From assembly GCA_017394605.1 (NCBI GenBank), contig JAFPXU010000110.1:1-18523 (forward strand): a stretch of 18,523 bases of DNA. Direction: 5' to 3'. Source of the stretch: Clostridia bacterium. Lineage in GTDB: Bacteria > Bacillota_A > Clostridia > Christensenellales > CAG-138. The translations under genes were made by a program, and so were the position numbers. Below, in pieces: positions 7,707-15,135 of the stretch. Within the stretch, counting starts at the first letter, position 1. Every line of letters starts with the position of its first letter. The notes under the pieces are model-generated. The model saw only the letters and a list, made by a program, of their open reading frames with translations. It searched no databases and was not told where the DNA came from.

Positions 7707-8549
7707 TCAGCCCTCCAATGCAGCGAGCCTGGAGCTCAGCTCGGCGGTCCAGCTTGAAAACCGCTCGTCAGTCACCGGCATGCTGTGATTCATGGCGGTG
7801 TTTTCCACTTCGTCGACGCCGTGACCCTTTATCGTATCGAGGACGATTGCATAGGGCTTATCGCCGCCGCTGCGCGTACGTTCGAGCGCCGCTGCGATTG
7901 CCTCAACGTCGCCGCCGTCAACCTTGACGGTGTCAAATCCGAACGCTTCCATTTTGGCGGTAAAATCGCCCATGGGCAGGACTTCGTCGAGATAGCCGTC
8001 AAGCTGACGTTTGTTCCAGTCGATCAGTACGACAAGGTTGGAAAGCTTTTTTGCGCTTGCGAACAGGAACGATTCCCAGCACTGGCCTTCCTGCATTTCT
8101 CCGTCACCGACGATCAGGAACACGCGGTTGTTTCTGCCCTTGAGTTTATTGCCCAGAGCAAGACCGGCTGCCTGTGAAGTGCCCTGTCCAAGAGATCCGG
8201 TCGTCATATCCACACCGGGAGTTTTGTTGCGGTCACAATGGCTCGGGAGCCGTGTGCCGCCGCGGTTAAGAGTTTTCAGTTCTTCATAGGGGAAAAAGCC
8301 TTTCAGTGCCAGAGTGGCGTACACCGCCGGACCGGCATGCCCTTTTGACATGACAAGATAGTCGCGATCCGGCCATTTGGGATCCTCGGGGTTCACCCGC
8401 ATCTCACGAGCGTAGAGTACCGCCATAGTATCGGCAATGCTCATAACACCGCCGACATGTCCGGAGCCGATCGAATGGATCGCATCAAGAGCTGCCATCC
8501 GGATTCGAACGGCAAACGCCTGCAAAGCTTTCTTTTCCTGCAATTCCAT
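7707..8549 (-). CDS. Transketolase, N-terminal ThDP-binding subunit
   Basis: This 280-residue protein is the first half of a split transketolase. It carries the ThDP/metal motif GDGEMQEGQCWES (148-160) closing at the Asn in IDWNKRQLDG (Asn179), and the active-site His residues in SGHVGG (His31), SKGH (His71) and LPSHCD (His104), plus the GSLGQG turn (118-123). The usual WHG near the C-terminus reads NHS here. It pairs with the following gene to form a full enzyme that moves a two-carbon ketol unit between sugars. The start is supported by AAGGAGGG upstream. Split transketolases are common in anaerobes; the placement inside an inositol operon is what stands out. A split transketolase (SqwGH) is known to act on a sulfonated sugar in the sulfo-transketolase pathway, so phosphate-free anionic substrates have precedent. 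Confidence 0.94.
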   Translation of the reverse strand: MELQEKKALQAFAVRIRMAALDAIHSIGSGHVGGVMSIADTMAVLYAREMRVNPEDPKWPDRDYLVMSKGHAGPAVYATLALKGFFPYEELKTLNRGGTRLPSHCDRNKTPGVDMTTGSLGQGTSQAAGLALGNKLKGRNNRVFLIVGDGEMQEGQCWESFLFASAKKLSNLVVLIDWNKRQLDGYLDEVLPMGDFTAKMEAFGFDTVKVDGGDVEAIAAALERTRSGGDKPYAIVLDTIKGHGVDEVENTAMNHSMPVTDERFSSWTAELSSRLAALEG

Positions 8550-8559
8550 AGCGCCCTCC

Positions 8560-9813
8560 TTACTGCTGGGGGATCGTTGACCCGTGCCGCAGAGCTTTTA
8601 CCACGGGGAGTTCCTCCCCGCTCAGGAAGCGGATCAACGCGCCGCCGCCGGTACAGATATAGTCGATCTGATCCGTAAAGTGATACTTTTCGGTCGCTGT
8701 GATGCTGTCGCCGCCGCCGAGAACCGTAAAGGCCCCGGTGTCCGCGAGGGCCTGCCACAGCGTTCTGGTGCCGTATTCGCTCGGTTCCTGTTCAAACACG
8801 CCCATCGGCCCGTTGACGAATACGGTTTTCGCGGAAAGGATGTGCGTCCGATAGCAGGCTGCCGTCTCATGGCCGATGTCTACCGCACTGACAGAGGAGG
8901 GAATACTTCCGAGATCTGCCTCCCGGCGGTTGCCGTTTTCAACCCACGCAAGATCATTCGGAAGCACGATCTTATGACCGAAAGACTCGTACAGTGATTT
9001 TGCGCGATCGAAAAATTCGGCATAGTTGGACTTGACTATAAAATCGTAACTGCCCTGGCCGATGTTGTGCCCCTGTGCAATCAGGAAGATGTTGGCGACG
9101 AGGCCTCCCGTAAGAATCGTATCGGCGGCGCCGCGCTCCAGAACGGTCTGCATCATCTGGAACGCGTCGGAAATCTTTGCGCCTCCGAGCACGAAAACAC
9201 AGGGACGTGCCGGCTCTTCCATGATTGAGGAAACCGTACAGTATTCGGTTTCGAACAGACGCCCCATAGCAGAGGGCAGTACCTGTTCAAACCCGCAGAG
9301 ACTGGGCTGATCACGATGTGCGGCCGCAAAAGCATCACACACATAGCAGTCCGCAAGAGGCGCGAGTTTTTCAACCAGCAGGGTTTTTGCCTGCTGCTCA
9401 TGTGACAGCTTCAGTTTCATCTCGAACAGCGTCTGTTCCTCGGATACGTACCGGACGTTGTCCAGAAGCAGAATATCGCCGTCTTTAAGATTGCGGATCA
9501 TGTCCCGCGCCGCAGGACCGCAGACATCGTCGATCCAGAGGACTTCCCGGCCGAGAAGCCTGCTCAGGACCGCTGCGTGCGGCCTGGTTGTGTAAAAGTT
9601 CTTGTATTCGATGTCACTGCCCTGATGTGCCAGCAGAACGACCTTCGCACCGCTGTCCGACAATTCACGGATCGTCGGCACGCAAGCCGCGATGCGGTTG
9701 ATGCTTTTCAGCGTTCCCGTACCGCGGTCCACGGGCTGATTGATATCCACGCGGCACAGGACGGTCTTCCCGTGTACTGCCAGTTCATCCAGCGTTCTGA
9801 TCCCGAATCGCAT
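8560..9813 (-). CDS. Phosphoglycerate kinase homologue of archaeal type, altered substrate site
   Basis: PGK transfers the acyl phosphate of 1,3-bisphosphoglycerate to ADP. This 417-residue protein has the two-domain PGK fold: RVDIN (Asp23, Asn25), AHQG (63-65), LLLDNVRY (Arg121), DAFAAAHR (Arg167), LGGAKISD (Lys213) and a C-terminal GGGDS nucleotide loop. The style (AHQG, LDNVRYVSEE, DAFAAAHRDQPS) matches archaeal rather than bacterial PGKs. The Arg that normally follows AHQG/SHLG (Arg65, a ligand of the 3-phosphate) is replaced by Ser66, with an altered loop after it. That suggests a ligand lacking the usual phosphate. Nucleotide-site residues look complete, so ATP formation from an acyl phosphate is plausible. 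It lies directly after the GAPDH homologue, the usual partner. The ordinary glycolytic PGK is presumably elsewhere in the genome. Confidence 0.92.
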   Translation of the reverse strand: MRFGIRTLDELAVHGKTVLCRVDINQPVDRGTGTLKSINRIAACVPTIRELSDSGAKVVLLAHQGSDIEYKNFYTTRPHAAVLSRLLGREVLWIDDVCGPAARDMIRNLKDGDILLLDNVRYVSEEQTLFEMKLKLSHEQQAKTLLVEKLAPLADCYVCDAFAAAHRDQPSLCGFEQVLPSAMGRLFETEYCTVSSIMEEPARPCVFVLGGAKISDAFQMMQTVLERGAADTILTGGLVANIFLIAQGHNIGQGSYDFIVKSNYAEFFDRAKSLYESFGHKIVLPNDLAWVENGNRREADLGSIPSSVSAVDIGHETAACYRTHILSAKTVFVNGPMGVFEQEPSEYGTRTLWQALADTGAFTVLGGGDSITATEKYHFTDQIDYICTGGGALIRFLSGEELPVVKALRHGSTIPQQ

Positions 9814-9843
9814 ATTGAACCGAACCTCTCTTTGACAAATTGA

Positions 9844-10896
9844 TTATTTGAACCGGCCGATCTTAAGGTATTCGTTGGTCTTCCCGGTCCCTTCCTCACG
9901 GGTCAGCTGCATTTTCATGGCAGCGCGGATAGCGTCGATGGTTTCGGGGATGGTTACGCTCTCCTGCGGAATGTTGATGGCGAACATGATATCATTGCCG
10001 CTCTCCACGATGCTGTCCTCCCAGAGGCCGATCTCATACATATCGCCTCTGCGGTTGCCAAGATCGCGCGCATACTTGAAGAGGCTGGCGTTGCCCTTGA
10101 ACCCCTCGTCGATCGTGACCGTGCGGATGCGCGGATGCTTGCGGAAGGCTTCAAGCGCCATTTCACGGGTGATCTTCTTTCCGTCCTTTGCGGTTGCCAT
10201 AACAGTGATGATATGCCCGTGTGTGACAGGCGTATGGACGAGGATGCCGGTAGCCTCGACATGAGGCATGATTGTCATCAGATCGACCGCCTGATGTGAA
10301 GGGGCCTTGTCAATCTGCAGAGCGTTGGTCAGCCCCCGGTGATAGTCGCCGGGATCCGCAACGCGGCGGATGATCGTAATGGCCACTTTCTCAATGCCGA
10401 TGATCCGGTCAAGGCAGTCCACCGCGCGGATAAGGCCGGTGGTATTGCAGCTCGTCAGCTTGAGATAATTCTGGCCGACGCCCTTCTCATAGTTGGCATA
10501 TCCGTGGAAGAACACGTCTGCGACGGAGTTCTTTTCACCGCCCTGAAAGATTGCCTTTACGCCGACCTTCTCATACAGCAGCTTATTCTTTGCTCCGACG
10601 CCGCCGGGAGAAGAATCCAGCATAATATCAACGTTTCTGCACAGATCCTCGAAGGTTCCGGCCACAGGGATGTCATAACGGTCAAAAGCGTCCCTGTCCG
10701 CGCCGTCGACCAGATACAGGTTGTACTTGACGTTGTTCGCGCCGATCATATCGTTTTCCCGCAGCGCACGGATCGACAGCGTTGGCATAAGATCCGCAAT
10801 GCCTACGAGCTCCATGTCGCCCTGCAGAGCGACGCCGTCAGCAAGACGCTGACCGATCGTGCCATAACCGGCTACGCCGACTTTGATTTTTGCCAT
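9844..10896 (-). CDS. Type II (archaeal-type) glyceraldehyde-3-phosphate dehydrogenase homologue
   Basis: The 350-residue protein begins with a Rossmann motif (VGVAGYGTIGQR) and has the type II GAPDH catalytic block TSCNTTG with nucleophile Cys150, then IRRVADP (177-182) and the general-base region THGH (His226, His228). This is the archaeal GAPDH family; ordinary bacterial GAPDH has SCTTNC and a different sequence. Two active-site stretches deviate from the archaeal pattern as I remember it. PSHHGPD reads PSHQAVD (199-205), and PTTLMHLH reads HTPVTHGH (221-228). These lie near the substrate and phosphate sites, so a changed aldehyde substrate is plausible. The fold predicts oxidation of a 2-hydroxy-aldehyde to an acyl phosphate with NAD(P). 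It sits next to the PGK homologue, as expected for a coupled pair. An ordinary GAPDH role is not excluded. Confidence 0.92.
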   Translation of the reverse strand: MAKIKVGVAGYGTIGQRLADGVALQGDMELVGIADLMPTLSIRALRENDMIGANNVKYNLYLVDGADRDAFDRYDIPVAGTFEDLCRNVDIMLDSSPGGVGAKNKLLYEKVGVKAIFQGGEKNSVADVFFHGYANYEKGVGQNYLKLTSCNTTGLIRAVDCLDRIIGIEKVAITIIRRVADPGDYHRGLTNALQIDKAPSHQAVDLMTIMPHVEATGILVHTPVTHGHIITVMATAKDGKKITREMALEAFRKHPRIRTVTIDEGFKGNASLFKYARDLGNRRGDMYEIGLWEDSIVESGNDIMFAINIPQESVTIPETIDAIRAAMKMQLTREEGTGKTNEYLKIGRFK

Positions 10897-10923
10897 AAAA
10901 GTACTTCCTTTCCTATGCTGAAA

Positions 10924-11937
10924 TCAGATCTCGTCAATTCTGACGGGCCGATTGTTTTTCAGGGACTTGGCGCATGCGAGAGCCAGCTTGATCGAAACAA
11001 GACCGTCCTCGATGCCGACCCACGGTTCGGTTCCTTTTTCAATGCAGTTGATGAATTCCCGGATCTCCGCCTGATACGAGCCCATATAGCGCTCCAGGAA
11101 GAACCACAGCGGCTTTTCGGAGGTTACGCCGTCCACCGTTGAAAGCACGATGTTGGATTCGCTGTCGTTGGAGTTGGTCACACAGCCTTTGGAACCAAAC
11201 ACTTCGCCGCGCTGATCGTATCCGTAAACCGCCTTGCGGGACCCGTCAATCGTTGCCAGGGCACCGTTTGAAAGCTTGAGGGTGACCGTCGCGGTATCCA
11301 CATCGCCGGCTTCGCCGATCGCGGGATCGATGAGGCATGCACCCTGTGCATACAGTTCCACGACTTCCTGACCGGAAAGATAGCGGACCATGTCGAGATC
11401 ATGGATCATCATATCCATGAAGATGCCGCCGGAAACCGCGGCATACTCTGCCGGAGGCGGTTCCGGGTCGCGCGAGGACACGCGGACATACTGCACTTCG
11501 CCGATCCTGCCCTCCTCGACCGCTTTGCGCATGGCCCGATAATTGTGGTCGTAGCGGCGGTTAAAGCCGACCTGATATACGAGTTTCTTGGGGGAGGCCA
11601 GAAGCGCCGCCTTGACCTCTTCGATCCGCTCAATACTCTGGTCGATGGGCTTTTCACAGAAAATGTGTTTTCCTGCGGCGATTGCTTCCAGCGAAAGCTG
11701 CGCGTGCAGGTTGGTGGATGCGCAGATCAGAACCGCGTCAATGCGCGGATCTTCAAGGATCTTTCTGTAATCCTGATAGATGCCTTCGATACCGACAGAC
11801 TCTGCCCAATCAGCGACTGCGGGTTTCATATAGGGATCAGCGATTGCCAGGATACGCGCGTTGGAAACACCGGTCAGAATACTCTTTGCGTGGACCTGAC
11901 CGATGCGGCCTGCGCCAATGATGCCAACATTGATCAT
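10924..11937 (-). CDS. iolG: Inositol 2-dehydrogenase (IolG), Gfo/Idh/MocA family
   Basis: IolG oxidises myo-inositol to scyllo-inosose with NAD and opens the pathway. The 337-residue protein starts with the Rossmann motif VGIIGAGRIGQVH, has the family EKP triad Lys96, the GFNRRYD block, and FMDMMIHDLDMVRYL holding the catalytic Asp175 and His179. These features are typical of IolG rather than of other Gfo/Idh/MocA members. I chose the ATG at 11935-11937, which has GGAGGAG seven bases upstream and puts the Rossmann strand at the N-terminus. A longer reading from 11988 would add 17 residues without a good ribosome site and would overlap the preceding gene. It lies 47 nt after the mutase-like gene and 27 nt before the GAPDH homologue. 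Closely related scyllo-inositol or sugar dehydrogenases are the main alternative. Confidence 0.92.
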   Translation of the reverse strand: MINVGIIGAGRIGQVHAKSILTGVSNARILAIADPYMKPAVADWAESVGIEGIYQDYRKILEDPRIDAVLICASTNLHAQLSLEAIAAGKHIFCEKPIDQSIERIEEVKAALLASPKKLVYQVGFNRRYDHNYRAMRKAVEEGRIGEVQYVRVSSRDPEPPPAEYAAVSGGIFMDMMIHDLDMVRYLSGQEVVELYAQGACLIDPAIGEAGDVDTATVTLKLSNGALATIDGSRKAVYGYDQRGEVFGSKGCVTNSNDSESNIVLSTVDGVTSEKPLWFFLERYMGSYQAEIREFINCIEKGTEPWVGIEDGLVSIKLALACAKSLKNNRPVRIDEI

Positions 11938-11984
11938 AATGCTCCTCCAATGCAACAATATTTGAGTGTGGGATCGCTCCCGGA

Positions 11985-13550
11985 TCATTCGCGATACGGT
12001 TCGCCCTTGCCCTCGACGAGTGAGTCGTAAGTGCGCTGCACCTTTGCCCAGTTCTGGTCGCGGTCAAGCGCGACCCCTCTTCCGACGCCGGATACGATAA
12101 GACCAACGCCTTTCTTTTCGATCATATCTCCAAACTCGCGCAGGAGTGCAGGCGCGCTGCCCGGCTCTGTGGAGCGGCCGTCGAATATGATATGAACGAA
12201 GACATCCTTCACTCCCGCATCACGCGCCATGTCTATGAGCGCAAGGGGATAGTCGATGGATCCGTGAGAGGACTTTTTCGTGAGCAGTGCAAACAGATGC
12301 AGTGCCGTACCGCGCTCTCTGACGCCTTCCAGTGTCTTCAAAAATACCGGATTTGCAGCGAAGGAGCCGTCCTTCATTGCGTTGTCCAGCCGCACGTCAT
12401 CCTGCAGCACCACACGGCCGGAGCCGAGGTTGATATGGCCGGCCTCTGAATTGCCCGTTTTTCCTTCGGCAAGACCTACAGCCGGACCGGAAGCCTCAAG
12501 GACAGCATACGGATGGTTTTCGAGCAGGGCGTCCCACTCAGGCGTTGAAGCCGTGAAGATCGGGTTGTTCTCTGTGGGCTTATCGAGTCCCCAGCCGTCG
12601 CAGATCAGAAGAAGGACCTTGCCGGCATCCGCAAAGCGGAACAGAGGCGAGCCGGTCATTTCTTCGGGCTTCTCCAGTCCCATGGCGGAGAGAACGGTCG
12701 GCGCCACGTCGCAAAGCCTGCCGGTTTTGCGGAGCTGTTCCACACCGGCGCCAAGCGCGACGCAGGCGACCAGGTTCGTGGTATGCGAAACGTGAGGCTT
12801 GCCCTCCGGCGTGTGCAGAACTTCGATGTTGCCGTGGTCTGCCGTTACCAGCACGGTATAGCCTTTTTCCCGGGCGTAGGAGACCACTTTTCCCACATAC
12901 CTGCTGATCGCTTCGCAGGCAACGGGCTTTGCGGCGTCACTGGACGTGTGTCCGATTACATCGCCGTTGGCGAAGTTCGTGACGATAAAATCATATCCCT
13001 TGTCCAGACCTTCACACAGGGTTTTCGCAACATCGGGGAGCCGAAGCTCGGGGACGGTTTCAAACGGCACTCCTTTGGGAGACGGTATGCGGATGTCGTC
13101 CTCCCCCTCAAACGGGTGCTGATTGCCGCCGTTGAAAAAGAAGGTCACGTGAGCGAACTTCTCGCTTTCGGAAAGATGCAACTGCGTTTTGCCGTTTTCG
13201 GCTAGAACCTGCGCCAGCGTCTTTTGTACCTTGCTGGGAGCAAAAGCGATGGGCAGATAGGTATAGCGCTCGCTGTACATGGTGAGGATCACAAAATCCA
13301 GGGGGTCGATCTTTTCGCGATCAAAACCCTTGAAATCCGGATCGGTGAAGGCGTCGGTGAGTTCTGTCTCGCGCTCGCCTCTGCGGCAGCAGAAGATCAC
13401 ACCGTCACCCGGCTTGACAAGACCGACAGCTTCACCTTTCGCATCTACCAGATTCATCGGCTCGAAGTGATATTCAGAACCGCCGGCCTCGTAGCGTTTT
13501 TCAACGGCGCGGGCCAGGGCGTCGCCGCCGGAATACTTATAAGCACACAT
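11985..13550 (-). CDS. Circularly permuted cofactor-independent phosphoglycerate mutase-like protein
   Basis: All parts of GpmI are present, but the order is rotated. Residues 1 to about 303 match the canonical C-terminal part: RGER (Arg57, Arg60), EKFAHVTFFFNGG (Lys131), NFANGDVIGH (Asp197, His201), TADHGN (Asp238, His239), HTTN (His256) and the usual C-terminal PEEMTGSPLF. After a linker near 304-310, residues 311-521 match the canonical N-terminal part: ICDGWGL (Asp318), the nucleophile Ser368 in GNSEAGH, His429, FDGR, and GRGVALDRDQNW (Arg491, Arg497), ending where canonical proteins continue into residue 1 here. The length, 521, is normal. Asp154 of the canonical DGRD motif is Ser460, and GGVHSH reads KSSHGS. 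The phosphatase domain becomes contiguous, and the transferase domain is opened. AAGGAG precedes the start by eight bases. Substrate is uncertain: 2-/3-phosphoglycerate or a related compound. Confidence 0.9.
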   Translation of the reverse strand: MCAYKYSGGDALARAVEKRYEAGGSEYHFEPMNLVDAKGEAVGLVKPGDGVIFCCRRGERETELTDAFTDPDFKGFDREKIDPLDFVILTMYSERYTYLPIAFAPSKVQKTLAQVLAENGKTQLHLSESEKFAHVTFFFNGGNQHPFEGEDDIRIPSPKGVPFETVPELRLPDVAKTLCEGLDKGYDFIVTNFANGDVIGHTSSDAAKPVACEAISRYVGKVVSYAREKGYTVLVTADHGNIEVLHTPEGKPHVSHTTNLVACVALGAGVEQLRKTGRLCDVAPTVLSAMGLEKPEEMTGSPLFRFADAGKVLLLICDGWGLDKPTENNPIFTASTPEWDALLENHPYAVLEASGPAVGLAEGKTGNSEAGHINLGSGRVVLQDDVRLDNAMKDGSFAANPVFLKTLEGVRERGTALHLFALLTKKSSHGSIDYPLALIDMARDAGVKDVFVHIIFDGRSTEPGSAPALLREFGDMIEKKGVGLIVSGVGRGVALDRDQNWAKVQRTYDSLVEGKGEPYRE

Positions 13551-13564
13551 TTCGGATTCTCCTT

Positions 13565-14341
13565 TCAGTGAATGCGCGGTGCCGGATCCTCTGCGTTTTC
13601 GGGGCAGAAGCGACCCTCGCCCGGAAAGAGGTTGAGAAGCTCGTCGAAGTGATGAATGATGCAGTCCGGACGGTTTTCCTCGGTCAGCTTGAACTCCAGC
13701 CCGCCGGGGTACTCCGCGCCGACCGTTCCGGCGAAACAGGACTGCTTCGCGCCGATGATATCGCGTTTCAGGTTATCGCCGACAAAGCAGCTCTCTTCCG
13801 GACGAACACCGGATTCGCTGAGTGCCAGGAAATAGATCGCGGGGTGCGGCTTTCTGAGCATAGTGACCGAAGACTGCTGTACCGTGCAGAACAGGTCGCG
13901 AATCCCGTCGCGGTCGAGCCACTCGTCGATTTCGACCGTCCCGATCAGATCGCTGATGATGCCGACCTTATAACCGCGTGCGCGCAGTTCCCGGACGGTT
14001 TCAATGCCCTTTTCCACCACAACACGTTCGCCTTTTGCCCGGCGGAAGCAGTAGGTCAGCTCAACAGCCGCCTTTTCGATGCGGTCACGGTCCCATTCGG
14101 GCACCAGCCAGCGGGTCCACAACATGGTTTCCGGCGCTTCACACATGTATTTCAACGCCCACTCGCGGTAACCGTCATAGCGCTTGTTGAGGAAGTCGTA
14201 GAATTCGTCGGGATCCATATCGGTCCCGCACAGCTCCTTGATGCGCGTACGTGCTTCATGGATAAAGGGCAGATTGTTTTCGTCCACTTCACGGAACGTG
14301 CCGCCCAGATCCAGAAAAATAGCCTTGATATTCTCAAGCAT
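13565..14341 (-). CDS. HAD-superfamily hydrolase-like protein, copy 1
   Basis: The 258-residue protein has the HAD-IA layout: motif I FLDLGGTF (nucleophile Asp near residue 11), an alpha-helical cap, motif II GIISD, motif III RKPHPAIYF and motif IV FVGDNLKRD. The second motif-I Asp, the usual acid/base in HAD phosphatases (DxD), is Gly. Some phosphatases such as YihX also have DxGN, so activity is not ruled out. I chose the ATG at 14339-14341 with GGAGGG eight bases upstream; it begins 2 nt after the stop of the preceding HAD gene, and the longer upstream reading would overlap that gene. It is the last of four tandem paralogues and lies 14 nt before the mutase-like gene. The substrate is unknown; a sugar- or inositol-phosphate is only a guess. 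Confidence 0.88.
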   Translation of the reverse strand: MLENIKAIFLDLGGTFREVDENNLPFIHEARTRIKELCGTDMDPDEFYDFLNKRYDGYREWALKYMCEAPETMLWTRWLVPEWDRDRIEKAAVELTYCFRRAKGERVVVEKGIETVRELRARGYKVGIISDLIGTVEIDEWLDRDGIRDLFCTVQQSSVTMLRKPHPAIYFLALSESGVRPEESCFVGDNLKRDIIGAKQSCFAGTVGAEYPGGLEFKLTEENRPDCIIHHFDELLNLFPGEGRFCPENAEDPAPRIH

Positions 14342-14343
14342 CG

Positions 14344-15111
14344 TCAGACCCTCCGTACCTTGTCCCACGCGACATACGGCGCCTTGGGGAACAGTTCTTT
14401 CAGCTCGTTGAAGTCAAAGATGACAGCGTCCGGACGGTTCTCATCCGTGATCTTCTCCTTGGCGAGCTTCTCGGGAGTGGTGTATAGAATGAACATCCCG
14501 TAACCTGCAAGGCGGGTTCCTTCAACATCACGGTTCAGATTATCGCCGATATAGACGCAGCGCTCCGGCCTGACGCCGAGAATGTCGCAGGCCTTGTTGG
14601 AGATTGCGGGATCGGGCTTCCGGATACCCTCCACGCAGGACAGCAGCACCGCGCCGAAGTACTTCCCGAGGTCGTCCGATTCAAGCCAGCGGGGGATCTC
14701 CTGAGAGGTCACCAGGTTTGAGATGATGCCCAGCTTGTAGCCGTTGGCGTACAGATCCTTGATCGACTGCGCTCCGTTCGGGGCCACTACACGGCGTCCG
14801 TCTTTATTGCGGTACTCGATAGTCAGCTCGATTGCATTCTTTTTGATCAGATCGCGCGGATATTCGGGCGTGAGCCACTTGGTCCAGAGTTCCTCCTCGG
14901 TTGCTTCGCGCATGGTCTCAAAGCACCATTTGCGGTAGCCTGCATAACGATAATCGAGGAACTTGCAGAATTCATCGGGATCACCGGTCTCGCCGCACAT
15001 TTCGGCGATCTTGCGTCGTGCTTCGGCCTCAAACTCCGCGTCGCGCTCAACAAGGCGCAGCGTGCCGCCGAGGTCATAGAAAATGGCATCAAATTCTCTT
15101 TCGTTCGTCAT
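14344..15111 (-). CDS. HAD-superfamily hydrolase-like protein, copy 2
   Basis: The 255-residue protein repeats the layout of its neighbours: motif I FYDLGGTL near residues 11-18, a helical cap with a YRKW segment, motif II GIISN, motif III RKPDPAIS and motif IV YIGDNLNRD. As in the other copies, the second Asp of DxD is Gly. AGGAG lies eight bases before the ATG at 15109-15111. Its stop codon is separated from the next start by two bases, which suggests coupled translation. It is clearly homologous to copy 1 in cap and core, so the pair arose by duplication. Function is unknown beyond a probable phosphoryl-transfer fold. Confidence 0.88.
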   Translation of the reverse strand: MTNEREFDAIFYDLGGTLRLVERDAEFEAEARRKIAEMCGETGDPDEFCKFLDYRYAGYRKWCFETMREATEEELWTKWLTPEYPRDLIKKNAIELTIEYRNKDGRRVVAPNGAQSIKDLYANGYKLGIISNLVTSQEIPRWLESDDLGKYFGAVLLSCVEGIRKPDPAISNKACDILGVRPERCVYIGDNLNRDVEGTRLAGYGMFILYTTPEKLAKEKITDENRPDAVIFDFNELKELFPKAPYVAWDKVRRV

Positions 15112-15135
15112 GGCATAGTCTCCTGTTCTGCGTTC

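Noticed and set aside
9844..10896. Ordinary bacterial glycolytic GAPDH
   Set aside because: It lacks the bacterial SCTTNC motif and has the type II TSCNTTG and IRRVADP motifs instead.
11985..13550. Permuted mutase explained as a fusion of two broken genes or a frameshift
   Set aside because: It is one open frame of normal total length, with a ribosome site, short intergenic gaps, both halves in the same frame and catalytic residues kept.
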